A DNA stretch of 64,000 bases from Coprothermobacter sp. (GCA_013824685.1 PNOG01000009.1:62001-126000); one strand, 5' to 3'; positions 15,867 to 25,275 are shown, counted from the first letter of the stretch. A program made the numbers and translations. The notes: generated from the letters alone by a model not told the origin.

Positions 15867-18800
15867 TCAGGGCTTCGGGTACGTGATCTCTACGCCCTGC
15901 GTCGCTGCAATCCACGTCACCTGCGCGTTGAATGCCTCCGAGATGAACCGGATTGGAACCATCGTCGTCCCCTTGATGATGGTTGGCAGACCCTGGAGCA
16001 CGATTTTCTTGCCATTCACCGAGGCGTAGTTGGACCCTATCTGGAGATAGATGGTCGTTGAGCCTAGCTGAAGCCGGACAATCTTGAACACGGGCTCCCA
16101 TTCCACGGTCGCCCCGAACGCCTCTCCGATGAACCGGATAGGGACCATGACTGTCCCCTTCACGTTGATGGGGGCGGCCTGGAGCGTCTTTGTCGTGTCG
16201 TTGATCATTGCCGTCTTGTTGCCAACCTGAAGCCGGATCAGCGTACGCGCAACATACGTGACAGGGATGCCAGTTTTGGCAACGTTCCCGGCCGCATCTG
16301 TCGCGGTTATGTCGACAACGTTCAGCCCTTCCTTCTGGAACATGTACATGATGCTGAATGAACCGTCCGCTGCCACGTTCACCTGTGCGCCTGCGACCGT
16401 CACGGTCGCGCCGGCCTCGGTCTTGCCGGTGACAGCTACCTGCTGGGTCATGACCGTCGAGTAGATCTTCGGCGACGTCACGGTGAGCACGGGCGGCTTG
16501 GTATCAAGCGTCACGTTCAGACGCGTCTGACCGATGTTGCCTGCGACGTCAGTTGCAATAATCTGGATGGCATTTGCACCTTCACTGAGCCTGACACTGG
16601 CAGAGAAGTCACCTGAGGGCTGAACAGTCGCGGATATGCCATTCACAGTGACAGAACTGCCTGCTTCTGTGCGACCTGTCAGCGTGATGTCCTGAGTGCT
16701 GCCCGTGCTCCCTTCCGCTGGTGAGAGAATCGTGATCTGAGGCAACGCCGTCTTCACCTTGAGGCTGAGCGTATGCGCGTCCTCCTGGTTCGACGCGTTG
16801 TCTCGTGCGTAGTACGCAATGGTGATATTCCCGTCCGGAACCTGAATGGGCGAGGTGTACAGGTTCTCGCCACCGCTGTTGATCCGGTAGTAGACAGAGA
16901 ACCCCGCGCTGGAACCGCTGGTAATGGCGATGCTGACGATGGGACGGCTCTTGTAGTATCCATTGAGTCCATCTGGATTCAGAGGCGTCACTGTCGCGGT
17001 CGTGTGAGCAAGAGCAACGATCTGATACGTCACGCTCGAAACGCTGCTGTTCTCCGACGTTGTATACGCCTGCAGCGCCACAGACTGAGGGGTCGACGGA
17101 TTGCGAATTCCTGCGGCCTTGTCGAACACAACCTGCACCTGACCATTGGCGGCGACGTTGGCTGCAACGGTAACGTCGACACGCTGACCGACCACCTGTA
17201 CTGCGTACGGTGTCAGCCCGTTGAGGCGCACGACGTCGCGGGAGATAGTGGCGGGCAAAGAGGTCCCGGTGGGGAAAACGATCGAGACCCTTCCCTGGTT
17301 GCCCGTGAGGTCACCAGCAGGACCAGTCGTGAAGGTGATGGTATACCCGGAGTTCAGGCCGGCTCCACTGGTCGTGAGGACCACTTGCGGCTGCGAGATG
17401 GCTGAGCTGGTTGTTATGAACGACACCTGAGACTGTGTCAGATCCGAGCTGGTTTTCACAGTCACGTTGACCGTGGCTCCTGTGGTGCCCGGGTTCCGGA
17501 TGCCGAAGTCGCGCGTGAACACGAGTACGACAGAGGACTGCGCACCCACGGAAACTGGGACCGTGACAACGAGCGTGTCACTGTCTGGGCGGGAGACGTT
17601 CTGAGCATTGTTCCCGTTGACTGTGACGCGACTGGCAATCGGAGATGTCGGGAGCGACACGCCGGACGAGAAGTCCACCGTAATCGTGCCGACGCCGGCC
17701 TGCAGAGATCCTGTCGAAGAGGTGTTGAATGACAGACGGTACTCGGCGAGTGCCGACTGTGCACGCGGGTCGACCGCAAGCGTCAGCCCGGTAATCGCCG
17801 TACCGGTGATGACGTAGTCATTGGACTGCACGGGCGTGGAATCCTTGCTCGTAAATACGCTCACCTTGTACGTTCCCGGAGTAGCCGGGTTGGTGACGCC
17901 GAATGTCGTCTGGATCTGAAGTTGGACAAACGCGCTCGCGGGAATCGACATGGCGGGCGGCAGTGAGATCCGCAGGGTATTCATTGTCCGCGTCGTGTTC
18001 AACGAAGGCTGGCCGTTGACCAGGATGAGCGTCGGGTTGATGAACCCTGGATATCCGGTTCCAGTAGGGAACTGGACACTAATGCTGTCACCAGGAACGA
18101 GGCCGCCTGAGGCGCTCGTCGAGAAGAACAGTGTGTACGTCGCTGCGGTCGATGGAGTCAGCGGACTGACAGCAACGGTGACCGCACCGATCGTCGTTCC
18201 TGTTATTGTGACCTGGTTCGACGAAGCAGGAACCGTGTCTGACGACGTCGAAACGAGGACAGAATAGTTGCCTGCCGTCATGGTGTTTTGAAGGCCGTAC
18301 GTCGACAGGATCTGGATGCTCACGAAGCCGGAGGCACTGATGCCGGTGGCCATTGCTGCGGGAACATACATGGTGAGTACAGAACCTGAGCCCGTCGCAG
18401 CCGTCAACGACACACTTGAGTATGCCCCGGACGAGATCTTGATGGATCCTGCCGGCATCGAGCCTGGAAGCGTCGTGCCAGCCGGGAATGTGGCTGTAAT
18501 AGTCTGCCCGACGGCAAGAGCGCCGGTAGCACTGGTCGCGAAGCTCAGCGACCATGATGCGACCGCACCGGTTGTGGCCGGCGTCACAAATGCGGAGAGG
18601 CCGGTGATGCCTGTCGTACCGATACTGATTACGGTAGCCGCCGGACCGTCCGCGCTTGTAGACGCAGAGATCGAGTAGTTGCCAGCCACAGTCGGATTCT
18701 TGATGGCAGGACTCAGCTGGATGACGACCGAGATCGTCCCCGCAGGAATGGTTGTCGAGGACGACAACTGCATGTAGACACTAGTTCCAAAGATCGTGAC

Positions 18801-19076
18801 GAAAGACGGGGTCACGGATCCATTGATGCTGACCAGTGTGGGAGACACCGATCCTGGGGTCATCACGAAGGAAGAAGCGAAATCTACCTGGACCCATCCG
18901 CCCAGGTTGATCACGTGCGCGCCAAGCAACTGGACAGTATATGATGCGTAGGAACCAGCGGTGTTGGGGCTGGCAGCGGCAATAATGCCGGACATAGCCG
19001 CGTCCGCACCAGCAACGCCTCCAAGCACCCCTAGGACAAGCGCCAAGACAAGTAAGAGTGACAACAATCTCTTCAT
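15867..19076 (-). CDS. Large repeat-built surface protein with stalk domain
   Basis: A 1069-residue exported protein. A signal peptide (MKRLLSLLLVLALVLGVLGG) ends near residue 25. Residues about 30-690 form roughly five beta-rich repeats of 110-135 residues, each closing with a phrase such as NPTVAGNYSISASTSADG, FGVTNPATPGTYKVSVFTS or FGIRNPGTTGATVNVTVKTS. A chitobiase/Big-like part follows. Two tandem domains (starting ILSPAEGSTGSTQDITLTG and VTSPKIYSTVMTQQVAVTG) precede a C-terminal stalk domain of copper-amine-oxidase N-terminal type, with VPIRFIGEAFGA and VPIRFISEAFNA. It is likely an extracellular structural or adhesive protein. Start 19076 is set by AGGAGGTACGG and by the signal peptide; the frame extends 22 codons further. 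Confidence 0.85.
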   Translation of the reverse strand: MKRLLSLLLVLALVLGVLGGVAGADAAMSGIIAAASPNTAGSYASYTVQLLGAHVINLGGWVQVDFASSFVMTPGSVSPTLVSINGSVTPSFVTIFGTSVYMQLSSSTTIPAGTISVVIQLSPAIKNPTVAGNYSISASTSADGPAATVISIGTTGITGLSAFVTPATTGAVASWSLSFATSATGALAVGQTITATFPAGTTLPGSMPAGSIKISSGAYSSVSLTAATGSGSVLTMYVPAAMATGISASGFVSIQILSTYGLQNTMTAGNYSVLVSTSSDTVPASSNQVTITGTTIGAVTVAVSPLTPSTAATYTLFFSTSASGGLVPGDSISVQFPTGTGYPGFINPTLILVNGQPSLNTTRTMNTLRISLPPAMSIPASAFVQLQIQTTFGVTNPATPGTYKVSVFTSKDSTPVQSNDYVITGTAITGLTLAVDPRAQSALAEYRLSFNTSSTGSLQAGVGTITVDFSSGVSLPTSPIASRVTVNGNNAQNVSRPDSDTLVVTVPVSVGAQSSVVLVFTRDFGIRNPGTTGATVNVTVKTSSDLTQSQVSFITTSSAISQPQVVLTTSGAGLNSGYTITFTTGPAGDLTGNQGRVSIVFPTGTSLPATISRDVVRLNGLTPYAVQVVGQRVDVTVAANVAANGQVQVVFDKAAGIRNPSTPQSVALQAYTTSENSSVSSVTYQIVALAHTTATVTPLNPDGLNGYYKSRPIVSIAITSGSSAGFSVYYRINSGGENLYTSPIQVPDGNITIAYYARDNASNQEDAHTLSLKVKTALPQITILSPAEGSTGSTQDITLTGRTEAGSSVTVNGISATVQPSGDFSASVRLSEGANAIQIIATDVAGNIGQTRLNVTLDTKPPVLTVTSPKIYSTVMTQQVAVTGKTEAGATVTVAGAQVNVAADGSFSIMYMFQKEGLNVVDITATDAAGNVAKTGIPVTYVARTLIRLQVGNKTAMINDTTKTLQAAPINVKGTVMVPIRFIGEAFGATVEWEPVFKIVRLQLGSTTIYLQIGSNYASVNGKKIVLQGLPTIIKGTTMVPIRFISEAFNAQVTWIAATQGVEITYPKP

Positions 19077-19221
19077 CCGTACCTCCTCAAATCTTCTCAG
19101 TTCATCATGCGCGCGGCTTAGCCGCAGACCGTGAATCCTCATATGACCACGATGGACTTAAACCTCATTTGCCTCGTTGAGGTTCCTTCCCCTTGTCCGA
19201 ACTTCAGTCTGAGCACACTAC

Positions 19222-19250
19222 GGTATATTGCAACACTAATTTGTTCAACA
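19222..19250 (-). promoter_or_regulatory. Candidate promoter of the surface-protein gene
   Basis: On the minus strand, TGTTGA (19245-19250) with a 17-base spacer, or TTGAAC (19243-19248) with 15, before TATACC (19222-19227). The leader would be about 140 bases and holds an AACCTCA/TGAGGTT hairpin. The rest of this 336-base gap up to 19412 shows nothing I can name. Confidence 0.4.
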
Positions 19251-19412
19251 CCAGGACAGGCCGACACGCCATAGATGCTCTGCGCCACGACTATGGTCCT
19301 CTCGGCCCGTCTTCACACTTCATCGCTAGCCAGAGGTGCGAGACCTAGTCACATCAACCCTCTTGTTAGACGGCACTCCAGCCTGCAGGTTCCCGAGGCA
19401 GCTTCCACTGTT

Positions 19413-21668
19413 CTACAATTCTGGATGCAGCAACTGGTAGACGCGCTCGGGCGTCGCGGGCAGCTGACGCACCCAGACACCTGTGGCGTCGTGGATTGCC
19501 AGGGCGACAGCTGGAATGATGGGGACCATCACCACTTCGCCAATGCCTCGGACCCCAAGGGCACTGGTTCCCTCTGGATTCTCCAAGACAATGTATTCGT
19601 GCTCGGGAACATCCCGGACGGTCGGGATGATGTAGGTGGAGAAGTTCTTCGTGAGGACCTGCCCCTTGGCGATCAGCGTGTCCTCAAACAGAGCGAACCC
19701 CTCGCCCTGCGCAACACCGCCGTCGATCTGCCCCTCGACCTGCTGTGGGTTGACCGTGTGTCCTGTATCCAGTGCAGTCGCGACCCTGAGCAGGTGGGTT
19801 TCACCGGTCAACGTGTTGACTTCGACCAGCGCCGCCTGGGCGGCGAAGCTGTAGATCCAGTGTGGCAGCCCGGCAGCCCCGGGGATCTCCCTGTCGGCGG
19901 TCGGCCATACAAAGTAGCCCTCCCCGCGCAACGGCGATTCCTGGGAAAACTCCTGAGCCAGTTCCTCATAGGTCCGGAAACCAACCGGGGTCGTCATGCC
20001 GCCGTCCTTCGCTTCACAGATCGCATCCGCTCCCGTATGATACTTCGCATCGAGCGCGCCAGCCACCTTGGCACTGAAGTCATGGAACGCTGCGGCAATG
20101 GCGTTCGAGGCTGTGTATGTCGAGCGGGAAGCGGTGGCGGGCCCCGTGTCGACCGAACCTTCGGTCTGGCCGGCGACAATCCGCACACGCGATGGATGAA
20201 CGTGCAGCAAGCCTGCTGCCATCTGTGTGAACCCGGTATGTGTGCCCTGGCCGTATTCCACGAGGCCGATGCGCAGCGTGAAGTTGCCGTCCCGGTCGAG
20301 ATCGACGTACGCGCCGCCATAGTCAGGAATCCCAACCCCAAGGCCTGCTCCCTGCGGAGCCAGCGCCAGAGCGACCCCGCGCCGGAGCCATGGCTTGTCC
20401 GTCTTCTTGTACTCCTCGCGGTGCTGCCACAGGTCCGACTTCTCGATGCCGTCCAGGACCAGGCCCATCGAAACACCAGTGCGCAGGGTATGGCCAATAG
20501 GCGAAACCTCCCCCTGGTGCAAGACATTCTTCCGCCGTATCGTGACCGGATCCAGACCCAGCTTCTCCGCCGCCTCGTCCATGTTGGATTCCACAGCAAA
20601 CAGGACCTGTGGCACGCCGAACCCGCGGAACGCGCCACAGACACCGTTGTTGGTGAACACGGCCCAGCCCTCGTGACGCGTGTTGGGGACGCGGTACAGG
20701 GACGAAGCATGTTCCAGCGCCAGGTTGAGGATGGGCCCGCCGAGCGACGAGTAGGCACCCTTGTCTTCGTAGCAGGTAACGTCGTTGGCCAGCATCGTAC
20801 CGTCGCTCTTGAAACCGGTTTTCATGCGTATGATGAATGGATGGCGTTTCCAGCCCGACACCAGCGATTCCTCGCGCGAGAGGAAGACCTTGACGGGTTT
20901 GCCCGTCTTCATGGCCAGCAGGGCGATGCCACCCTGGATGGTCAGCTCGTCCTTGCTTCCGAAACCGCCACCCACGGGGTTGCTGTAGACCCGGATCATC
21001 CGGGGGTTCATCCCCAGGATACGGGCAAGCTGCAGCTGGTCCCGGAACGAATACTGAGAACCCGCATACATCGACAGCGAGCCGTCGGCTTCCGGTACGG
21101 CCACACCAGATTCGGTCTCCAGCGGCACATGGGCCTGACGTGGCGTCCGGTATTCGTGCTCGATGACCACGTCCGCTTCGCGGAGTCCCTGTTCTACGTC
21201 GCCCTTGGTGATGAGCGTGTGCAGGCAGACGTTGCCCTTGTCGTGGATCTTGGGAGCGTCGGGCTTCAGCGCCTCGATGGGGTCGTCGACGACGGGCAGC
21301 ACTTCGTAGTCCACGTCGACCAGAGCCGCAGCCTGCTCGGCGATGCGTTCGGTCGTCGCAGCCACCAGCGCCACAGTATCTCCCATGTACCGCACCTTGT
21401 CGCTGCAGATGACCGGCATGTCGGGATTGACGATCCCGAACCCGTTGAACCCGGTCACATCTGCTGCGGTCAGCACCGTGACGACGCCGTCCAGCGCCAT
21501 CGCCTTGCTGACATCGATGCTTTTGATGAGGGCATGCGGGTACTTGCTGCGCACAAACCACGCATACAGCATCCCCGGGAATGAGAGGTCGGACATGTAC
21601 GCCGTGGTGCCGCACGCCTTGCCCTGTGCGTCGACCCTGTCGATCTGCTGGAAATGGATATCGTCCAT
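19413..21668 (-). CDS. Molybdenum hydroxylase large subunit (xanthine dehydrogenase family)
   Basis: A 751-residue molybdopterin-cytosine-dinucleotide-binding subunit of the xanthine dehydrogenase/aldehyde oxidase family. The N-terminal alpha/beta domain (about 1-110) begins GKACGTTAYMSDL. Cofactor-binding landmarks follow: NPVGGGFGSKDELTIQGG, GVCGAFRGFGVPQ, and near the C-terminus the loop DGGVAQGEGFALFEDT with the catalytic Glu expected in this position. It lacks the selenocysteine-free AYRCSFR signature of CO dehydrogenase, so CO oxidation is unlikely. The substrate could be a purine, nicotinate or an aldehyde. ATG 21668 has AAGGAG upstream; the open frame extends 17 codons further. It is the last gene of a seven-gene operon. 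Confidence 0.9.
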   Translation of the reverse strand: MDDIHFQQIDRVDAQGKACGTTAYMSDLSFPGMLYAWFVRSKYPHALIKSIDVSKAMALDGVVTVLTAADVTGFNGFGIVNPDMPVICSDKVRYMGDTVALVAATTERIAEQAAALVDVDYEVLPVVDDPIEALKPDAPKIHDKGNVCLHTLITKGDVEQGLREADVVIEHEYRTPRQAHVPLETESGVAVPEADGSLSMYAGSQYSFRDQLQLARILGMNPRMIRVYSNPVGGGFGSKDELTIQGGIALLAMKTGKPVKVFLSREESLVSGWKRHPFIIRMKTGFKSDGTMLANDVTCYEDKGAYSSLGGPILNLALEHASSLYRVPNTRHEGWAVFTNNGVCGAFRGFGVPQVLFAVESNMDEAAEKLGLDPVTIRRKNVLHQGEVSPIGHTLRTGVSMGLVLDGIEKSDLWQHREEYKKTDKPWLRRGVALALAPQGAGLGVGIPDYGGAYVDLDRDGNFTLRIGLVEYGQGTHTGFTQMAAGLLHVHPSRVRIVAGQTEGSVDTGPATASRSTYTASNAIAAAFHDFSAKVAGALDAKYHTGADAICEAKDGGMTTPVGFRTYEELAQEFSQESPLRGEGYFVWPTADREIPGAAGLPHWIYSFAAQAALVEVNTLTGETHLLRVATALDTGHTVNPQQVEGQIDGGVAQGEGFALFEDTLIAKGQVLTKNFSTYIIPTVRDVPEHEYIVLENPEGTSALGVRGIGEVVMVPIIPAVALAIHDATGVWVRQLPATPERVYQLLHPEL

Positions 21669-21687
21669 CACATCGCTCCTTTCACGC

Positions 21688-21921
21688 TCAGCCACCACCG
21701 ATAGGGGCCAAGAACACAAGCTCGTCGCCGTCCTGAAGGACGTACTCGTCGTACACGCGCTTGCCCTTCAGGATGAGGATGAGGTACGCCAGTTCAGGGC
21801 CCTTGATACCAAGCTGTCGCACGATCTCCCCGGCCGTCGTCCCTGCCGGGAGTTCCAGCTCGTATTCGGGCGTGTCGTGGTACTGCTTGTAGTCCTGAAA
21901 GAGCCTGATCTTAACGTTCAT
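21688..21921 (-). CDS. MoaD/ThiS-like sulfur-carrier protein
   Basis: A 77-residue ubiquitin-fold protein that ends in the diglycine tail IGGG, where these carriers are adenylated and thiocarboxylated. The pattern NVKIRLFQDYKQYHDTP at the start, LPAGTTAGEIVRQLGI in the middle and LQDGDELVFLAPIGGG at the end is standard for MoaD/ThiS relatives. Given its place inside a molybdenum hydroxylase operon, donation of sulfur for molybdopterin synthesis, or for the terminal sulfido ligand, is the natural guess. ATG 21921 is preferred; the frame runs 13 codons further upstream. Its start overlaps the end of the FAD-subunit gene by 11 bases. Confidence 0.8.
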   Translation of the reverse strand: MNVKIRLFQDYKQYHDTPEYELELPAGTTAGEIVRQLGIKGPELAYLILILKGKRVYDEYVLQDGDELVFLAPIGGG

Positions 21922-22792
21922 GCCAGCAGGAGGCAAGCGCTTCGTAGGCGGCCTCGGCAAGAAGCCCGACGACGGCTTCCTTGCGATAGACAGCAGTTGC
22001 TCTCAGGTCATCGATGGGTGCCACTTCCTTCCAGGCCATCTGGGCGGCACCGCGAATGGCGTCCCATGACAGGACGGGAGGGAGCTGACAGAACATCTGC
22101 TCAGTCTTGTGTGCCCGGACCACGGTCGGAGCGACCGAGCCGAAGGCAATGCGGTCCTCCACGATGCGCCGGTTGGCGCCGATCCTGAAGTATAAGGCCA
22201 CGTTGGCAGTGGAGATTGTCATCGCCTGCCGTGCGCCCAGCTTGCCAAACCCGGTCAGTTCCGCTGGACCCGTCGCAGGGAAACGGAGCTCTGTCACGAG
22301 TTCTTCTGGGGCAAGCACGGACCGCCCCGGACCTGTGAAGAAGTCGATGATGGGAACGTCCCGGGTGCCCGTACGGCTCGCGATGCAAACGACCGCATCG
22401 AGGACGATGAGCGCCGGGATCGTGTCACCCGCAGGAGACGCGTTGGCTACGTTGCCACCAACCGTCCCCATGTTGCGAATCTGGGGACCGCCAACCCGTG
22501 AAGCCGCCAGGGCCAGCGCGCGGCCGTGCTGCCGCACGATGGAGGAAGTGCTGATGTCTGTATGGGTGGCCCCAGCCCCGACATGGACGACGCCTGACTC
22601 CTCACGCACGAAGCGGAGTTCTGCCACGTGGGAGAGGTCGACGAGAACGTCTTCCTTCACAAGTCCTTCCTTCAGATGCACCATCACGTCCGTGCCGCCG
22701 GACAGGAAGCGCTTGCGTGGTCCAAACTGTTCCGCCAGTTCCAGCGCTTCCTTCAGGTCGTGTGCTGCGTGGTACTCACATTCCTTGATCAT
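21911..22792 (-). CDS. FAD-binding subunit of the molybdenum hydroxylase
   Basis: A 293-residue medium subunit of the xanthine dehydrogenase/CoxM family, which passes electrons from the iron-sulfur subunit to the final acceptor. Both FAD signatures are visible: RFLSGGTDVMVHLKEG near residues 28-43 and IRNMGTVGGNVANASPAGD near 105-123. The C-terminal CO_deh_flav_C region (about 185-285) is complete. It overlaps the upstream XdhC-type gene by four bases (ATGA) and the downstream MoaD-like gene by 11, which shows tight translational coupling. Substrate specificity is set by the large subunit, not this one. Confidence 0.9.
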   Translation of the reverse strand: MIKECEYHAAHDLKEALELAEQFGPRKRFLSGGTDVMVHLKEGLVKEDVLVDLSHVAELRFVREESGVVHVGAGATHTDISTSSIVRQHGRALALAASRVGGPQIRNMGTVGGNVANASPAGDTIPALIVLDAVVCIASRTGTRDVPIIDFFTGPGRSVLAPEELVTELRFPATGPAELTGFGKLGARQAMTISTANVALYFRIGANRRIVEDRIAFGSVAPTVVRAHKTEQMFCQLPPVLSWDAIRGAAQMAWKEVAPIDDLRATAVYRKEAVVGLLAEAAYEALASCWHER

Positions 22793-23628
22793 GGTTTGCT
22801 CTCCAGGAGTCCTATGACGTTCGCCCTGTTCTTCATCGAATCGGCCAGGGTGCGGTCGTGACGCGTGGCCACGAGTTCAGCGCAGATGGCAAGTGCTATC
22901 TCCTCGGCAGTCTGCCCTCCGTGGTCGATGCCAACCGGGGCATACACGCGCGCAAGGTCTTCCCTGCCAATGCCGGCAGCCTCAAGGCGGCGGAAGACCT
23001 CAAGCGTCTTTGACCGGGAACCGATCATCCCGATGTAGCGGTTGTCCACCTTGCGCTCCAACAATGCCTTCAGCACTCGCTCGTCGCTCACGTGCTTGTC
23101 CGTGAGAATGACATGATACCCTTGCGGACCATAGGTGGTCGTCTGAACCAGTTCTACGAAATCGCCGGTCAGGAAGTGGTGTGCGTCGGGGATACGATCA
23201 GGCGTGGTGAACTCCGACCGATCGTCCAACACCGTCACTTCAAAACCAACGAGAGAGGCGAATGTCGCCAGCAAGCGCCCGACGTGCCCGGCACCATAGA
23301 TATAGAGGAGCGGACGACTGCCCACGTACTCGATGTACAGCGTGGCCTGACCGCCACACAGCATGCCGAGGCTGTCCTTGCCATTCTGGCTCAGGTCGAA
23401 GGTGACGACGCGTGACTTTCCTTCGGCAATAGCGTCGCGAGCCTCTCCCAGAACGGTCAACTCCAGCTTGCCGCCACCTACGGTCCCATGCTGGGCGCCG
23501 TCGGGCAGGACGACCATCTTGAAGCTGGTGCGCCCCGGAGAGGAGCCCTGGGCGTCGATGACCGTGCAGATGGCGAACTCGCGGCCCTCCTGTTCGAGCT
23601 TCGCGACATATTGATAGATGGAATCCAT
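22789..23628 (-). CDS. XdhC/CoxI-family molybdenum-cofactor maturation protein
   Basis: A 279-residue protein of the XdhC family, which binds molybdenum cofactor, helps add the terminal sulfur ligand and inserts it into the hydroxylase. The N-terminal XdhC/CoxI domain has AICTVIDAQGSSPGRTSFKM and GGGKLELTVLGEA. The C-terminal Rossmann domain starts YIYGAGHVGRLLATFASLVG and continues with VLTDKHVSDERVL, YIGMIGSRSK and APVGIDHGGQTAEEIALAI. All are family hallmarks. The start overlaps the preceding gene by one base (TGATG). Its presence in the operon supports an active sulfurated hydroxylase rather than a CO dehydrogenase. Confidence 0.9.
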   Translation of the reverse strand: MDSIYQYVAKLEQEGREFAICTVIDAQGSSPGRTSFKMVVLPDGAQHGTVGGGKLELTVLGEARDAIAEGKSRVVTFDLSQNGKDSLGMLCGGQATLYIEYVGSRPLLYIYGAGHVGRLLATFASLVGFEVTVLDDRSEFTTPDRIPDAHHFLTGDFVELVQTTTYGPQGYHVILTDKHVSDERVLKALLERKVDNRYIGMIGSRSKTLEVFRRLEAAGIGREDLARVYAPVGIDHGGQTAEEIALAICAELVATRHDRTLADSMKNRANVIGLLESKP

Positions 23629-24260
23629 CAGACCTCCTTGGTGGACGTTTCCGCAGACCTGAGATACTCGAGGACACGGTTATACTCGTCAGGAGTATCC
23701 ATGTCCAGCAACATGCCATGGTCATCGACGGGGACCAGCTTCGTAGTGGACGCGTGCGCAGCCATGAACTGCCGCAACGTGGAGTGCTCCGACATTGCGA
23801 GCAGTTCCGGAACACGCCGCACACTGACTGCAACAGGATGACCCTGCCGTCCTCCGCACGATGGCACGGCTATGTCAGCCCGTCCCTCCGATACCGCATC
23901 TCTCACGGCAATTGCGGTTTCTGGCAGGATGAGGGGGATGTCCCCTGGGAAAACGAGGACGATGTCGGCACCCGTGACCCGCCGCAGCCCTGCCTGAACC
24001 GAGATAAACATACCTGGATCGTAGGGTACCCCCTCCACCACTTCAACTCGTCCCTCGGCGCCAAGAGCTCTTGCTCCCTGCTCCACGGCGGTTCTCGTCA
24101 CCTGATCGTGCAGCCCGATGACCACAAACACTCGGTCACAGGCGGCGAGCGCAGTCGCAACAACGCGGCCGACAACCGTCCCCGAGCCAAGCGGCAAGGT
24201 CAGCTTGTTTGAACCCATCCTGTCGGCATGCCCAGCCGCCAGAACGACTGCTGCAGTCAT
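23628..24260 (-). CDS. MobA/MocA-like nucleotidyltransferase for molybdenum cofactor
   Basis: A 210-residue nucleotidyltransferase. The signature AAVVLAAGHADRMGSNKLTL at the N-terminus is the sugar-nucleotidyltransferase P-loop-like motif LAAGxSxRMGxxK shared by MobA and MocA. VLVFPGDIPLILPET in the middle holds the metal-binding Asp, and GGRQGHPVAV is typical of MocA. MocA adds CMP to molybdopterin, giving the cytosine dinucleotide cofactor used by xanthine-dehydrogenase-family enzymes, which fits the neighbours. An open frame extends upstream to 24590, but that part overlaps the iron-sulfur gene in another frame. ATG 24260 overlaps that gene's stop as ATGA. Confidence 0.87.
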   Translation of the reverse strand: MTAAVVLAAGHADRMGSNKLTLPLGSGTVVGRVVATALAACDRVFVVIGLHDQVTRTAVEQGARALGAEGRVEVVEGVPYDPGMFISVQAGLRRVTGADIVLVFPGDIPLILPETAIAVRDAVSEGRADIAVPSCGGRQGHPVAVSVRRVPELLAMSEHSTLRQFMAAHASTTKLVPVDDHGMLLDMDTPDEYNRVLEYLRSAETSTKEV

Positions 24261-24730
24261 GCGCGGCTCTGACTTGCCTTCTGCACCGCGGCAACGATCT
24301 TCTTGTAGCCCGTGCAACGGCAGAGATTCCCCTCCAAGGCAGTCTCTATCTCTGCTTCCGATGGATGCGGGTTCTCGATGAGCAGCGCCTCTGCGGACAT
24401 GACCATCCCCGGTGTGCAGAAACCGCACTGGACAGCTCCCTCTTCGACGAACGCCTGCTCGAGCGCCGACGGCTTCCCGCCCTCCGCCAGCCCCTCGATC
24501 GTCGTGATGGTCGCTCCTTCTGCCTGCACCGCCAGCACGAGGCAGCTGGTGACCGACCGGCCGTTCATGATGACCGTACATGCACCACACTCGCCCTTGT
24601 TGCAGCCGATCTTGGTGCCGAGAAGCCCCAGGTCCTCCCGCAAAACTTCAGCGAGCGTCCTGCAGGTCTGTGTCGTGACATGATACTCCGTGCCGTTGAC
24701 CTTCATGACAACACGTACCTCACTGGTCAT
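24257..24730 (-). CDS. [2Fe-2S] subunit of the molybdenum hydroxylase
   Basis: A 157-residue small subunit with two [2Fe-2S] clusters. The plant-ferredoxin-like N-terminal domain has Cys residues in IGCNKGECGACTVIMNG and RSVTSCLVL. The helical C-terminal domain has VQCGFCTPGM and NLCRCTGYKKI. All eight cluster cysteines are present. It carries electrons from the molybdenum centre to FAD. Length and motif order match CoxS/XdhC-small-subunit proteins. It is the second gene of the operon, 44 bases after the RidA-like gene, and its stop overlaps the next start by four bases. Confidence 0.93.
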   Translation of the reverse strand: MTSEVRVVMKVNGTEYHVTTQTCRTLAEVLREDLGLLGTKIGCNKGECGACTVIMNGRSVTSCLVLAVQAEGATITTIEGLAEGGKPSALEQAFVEEGAVQCGFCTPGMVMSAEALLIENPHPSEAEIETALEGNLCRCTGYKKIVAAVQKASQSRA

Positions 24731-24774
24731 TGTGACTACCCCCTGAACAGGCTCAATAATACTACCACCGGGCG

Positions 24775-25236
24775 TCAGGGCATGATCTCGGCGACGAACG
24801 CGACCTCGACGGGCGCATTCAACGGAAGTGATGCGACCCCGACGGCGAAGCGCGCGTGGCGACCGGCATCGCCAAACAGCGCGACAAGCAGATCGGAAGC
24901 ACCGTTGATCACCTTGGGCACCTCCGCGTAGTCCGGAGCCGCCTGCACGAATCCCTGCACCATCGCGATGCCTTTGACGCGGTCCAGCGTGCCAATGGCA
25001 CTCTTCAGGGCGGCGAGACCGTTGATGGCGCAGATGCGGGCAAGACCATACGCTTCCTGGGTGGTGACACTCTCGCCAACGCGACCGGTCTGTTTGACAC
25101 GACCACCCTCAGTCGGCAGCATTCCCGACACGAACGCAAGGCTGCCGGTGAGCTTGACCGGAACATAACTGCCAGCAGGCGCTGCCGCCTCTGGCAATAG
25201 GACACCCAGCTCCGCAAGCTTCTCGTCTATCGCCAT
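24775..25236 (-). CDS. RidA/YjgF-family protein (YjgF_endoribonc type)
   Basis: A 153-residue member of the RidA/YjgF superfamily, which hydrolyses reactive enamine or imine intermediates, or acts in pathways with unstable amines. The long subtype is recognised from AGSYVPVKLTGSLAFVSGML, then ICAINGLAALKSAIGTLDRV, and HARFAVGVASLPLNAPVEVA near the C-terminus, where RidA proteins keep an Arg and a Glu for substrate contact. ATG 25236 is chosen because GGGAGG lies eight bases upstream and the family begins AIDEKLAELG here; the frame runs further. It is the first gene of the molybdenum hydroxylase operon, suggesting that a nitrogen-containing substrate is handled. Confidence 0.82.
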   Translation of the reverse strand: MAIDEKLAELGVLLPEAAAPAGSYVPVKLTGSLAFVSGMLPTEGGRVKQTGRVGESVTTQEAYGLARICAINGLAALKSAIGTLDRVKGIAMVQGFVQAAPDYAEVPKVINGASDLLVALFGDAGRHARFAVGVASLPLNAPVEVAFVAEIMP

Positions 25237-25275
25237 ACATACCTCCCGATACGATGTGGACAACTTCTCATGCAT

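Noticed and set aside
19275-21584. A 769-codon plus-strand frame opposite the molybdenum hydroxylase large subunit
   Set aside because: The minus-strand reading has unmistakable family motifs throughout. The plus-strand protein is low-quality and His/Arg-rich, as shadows are.
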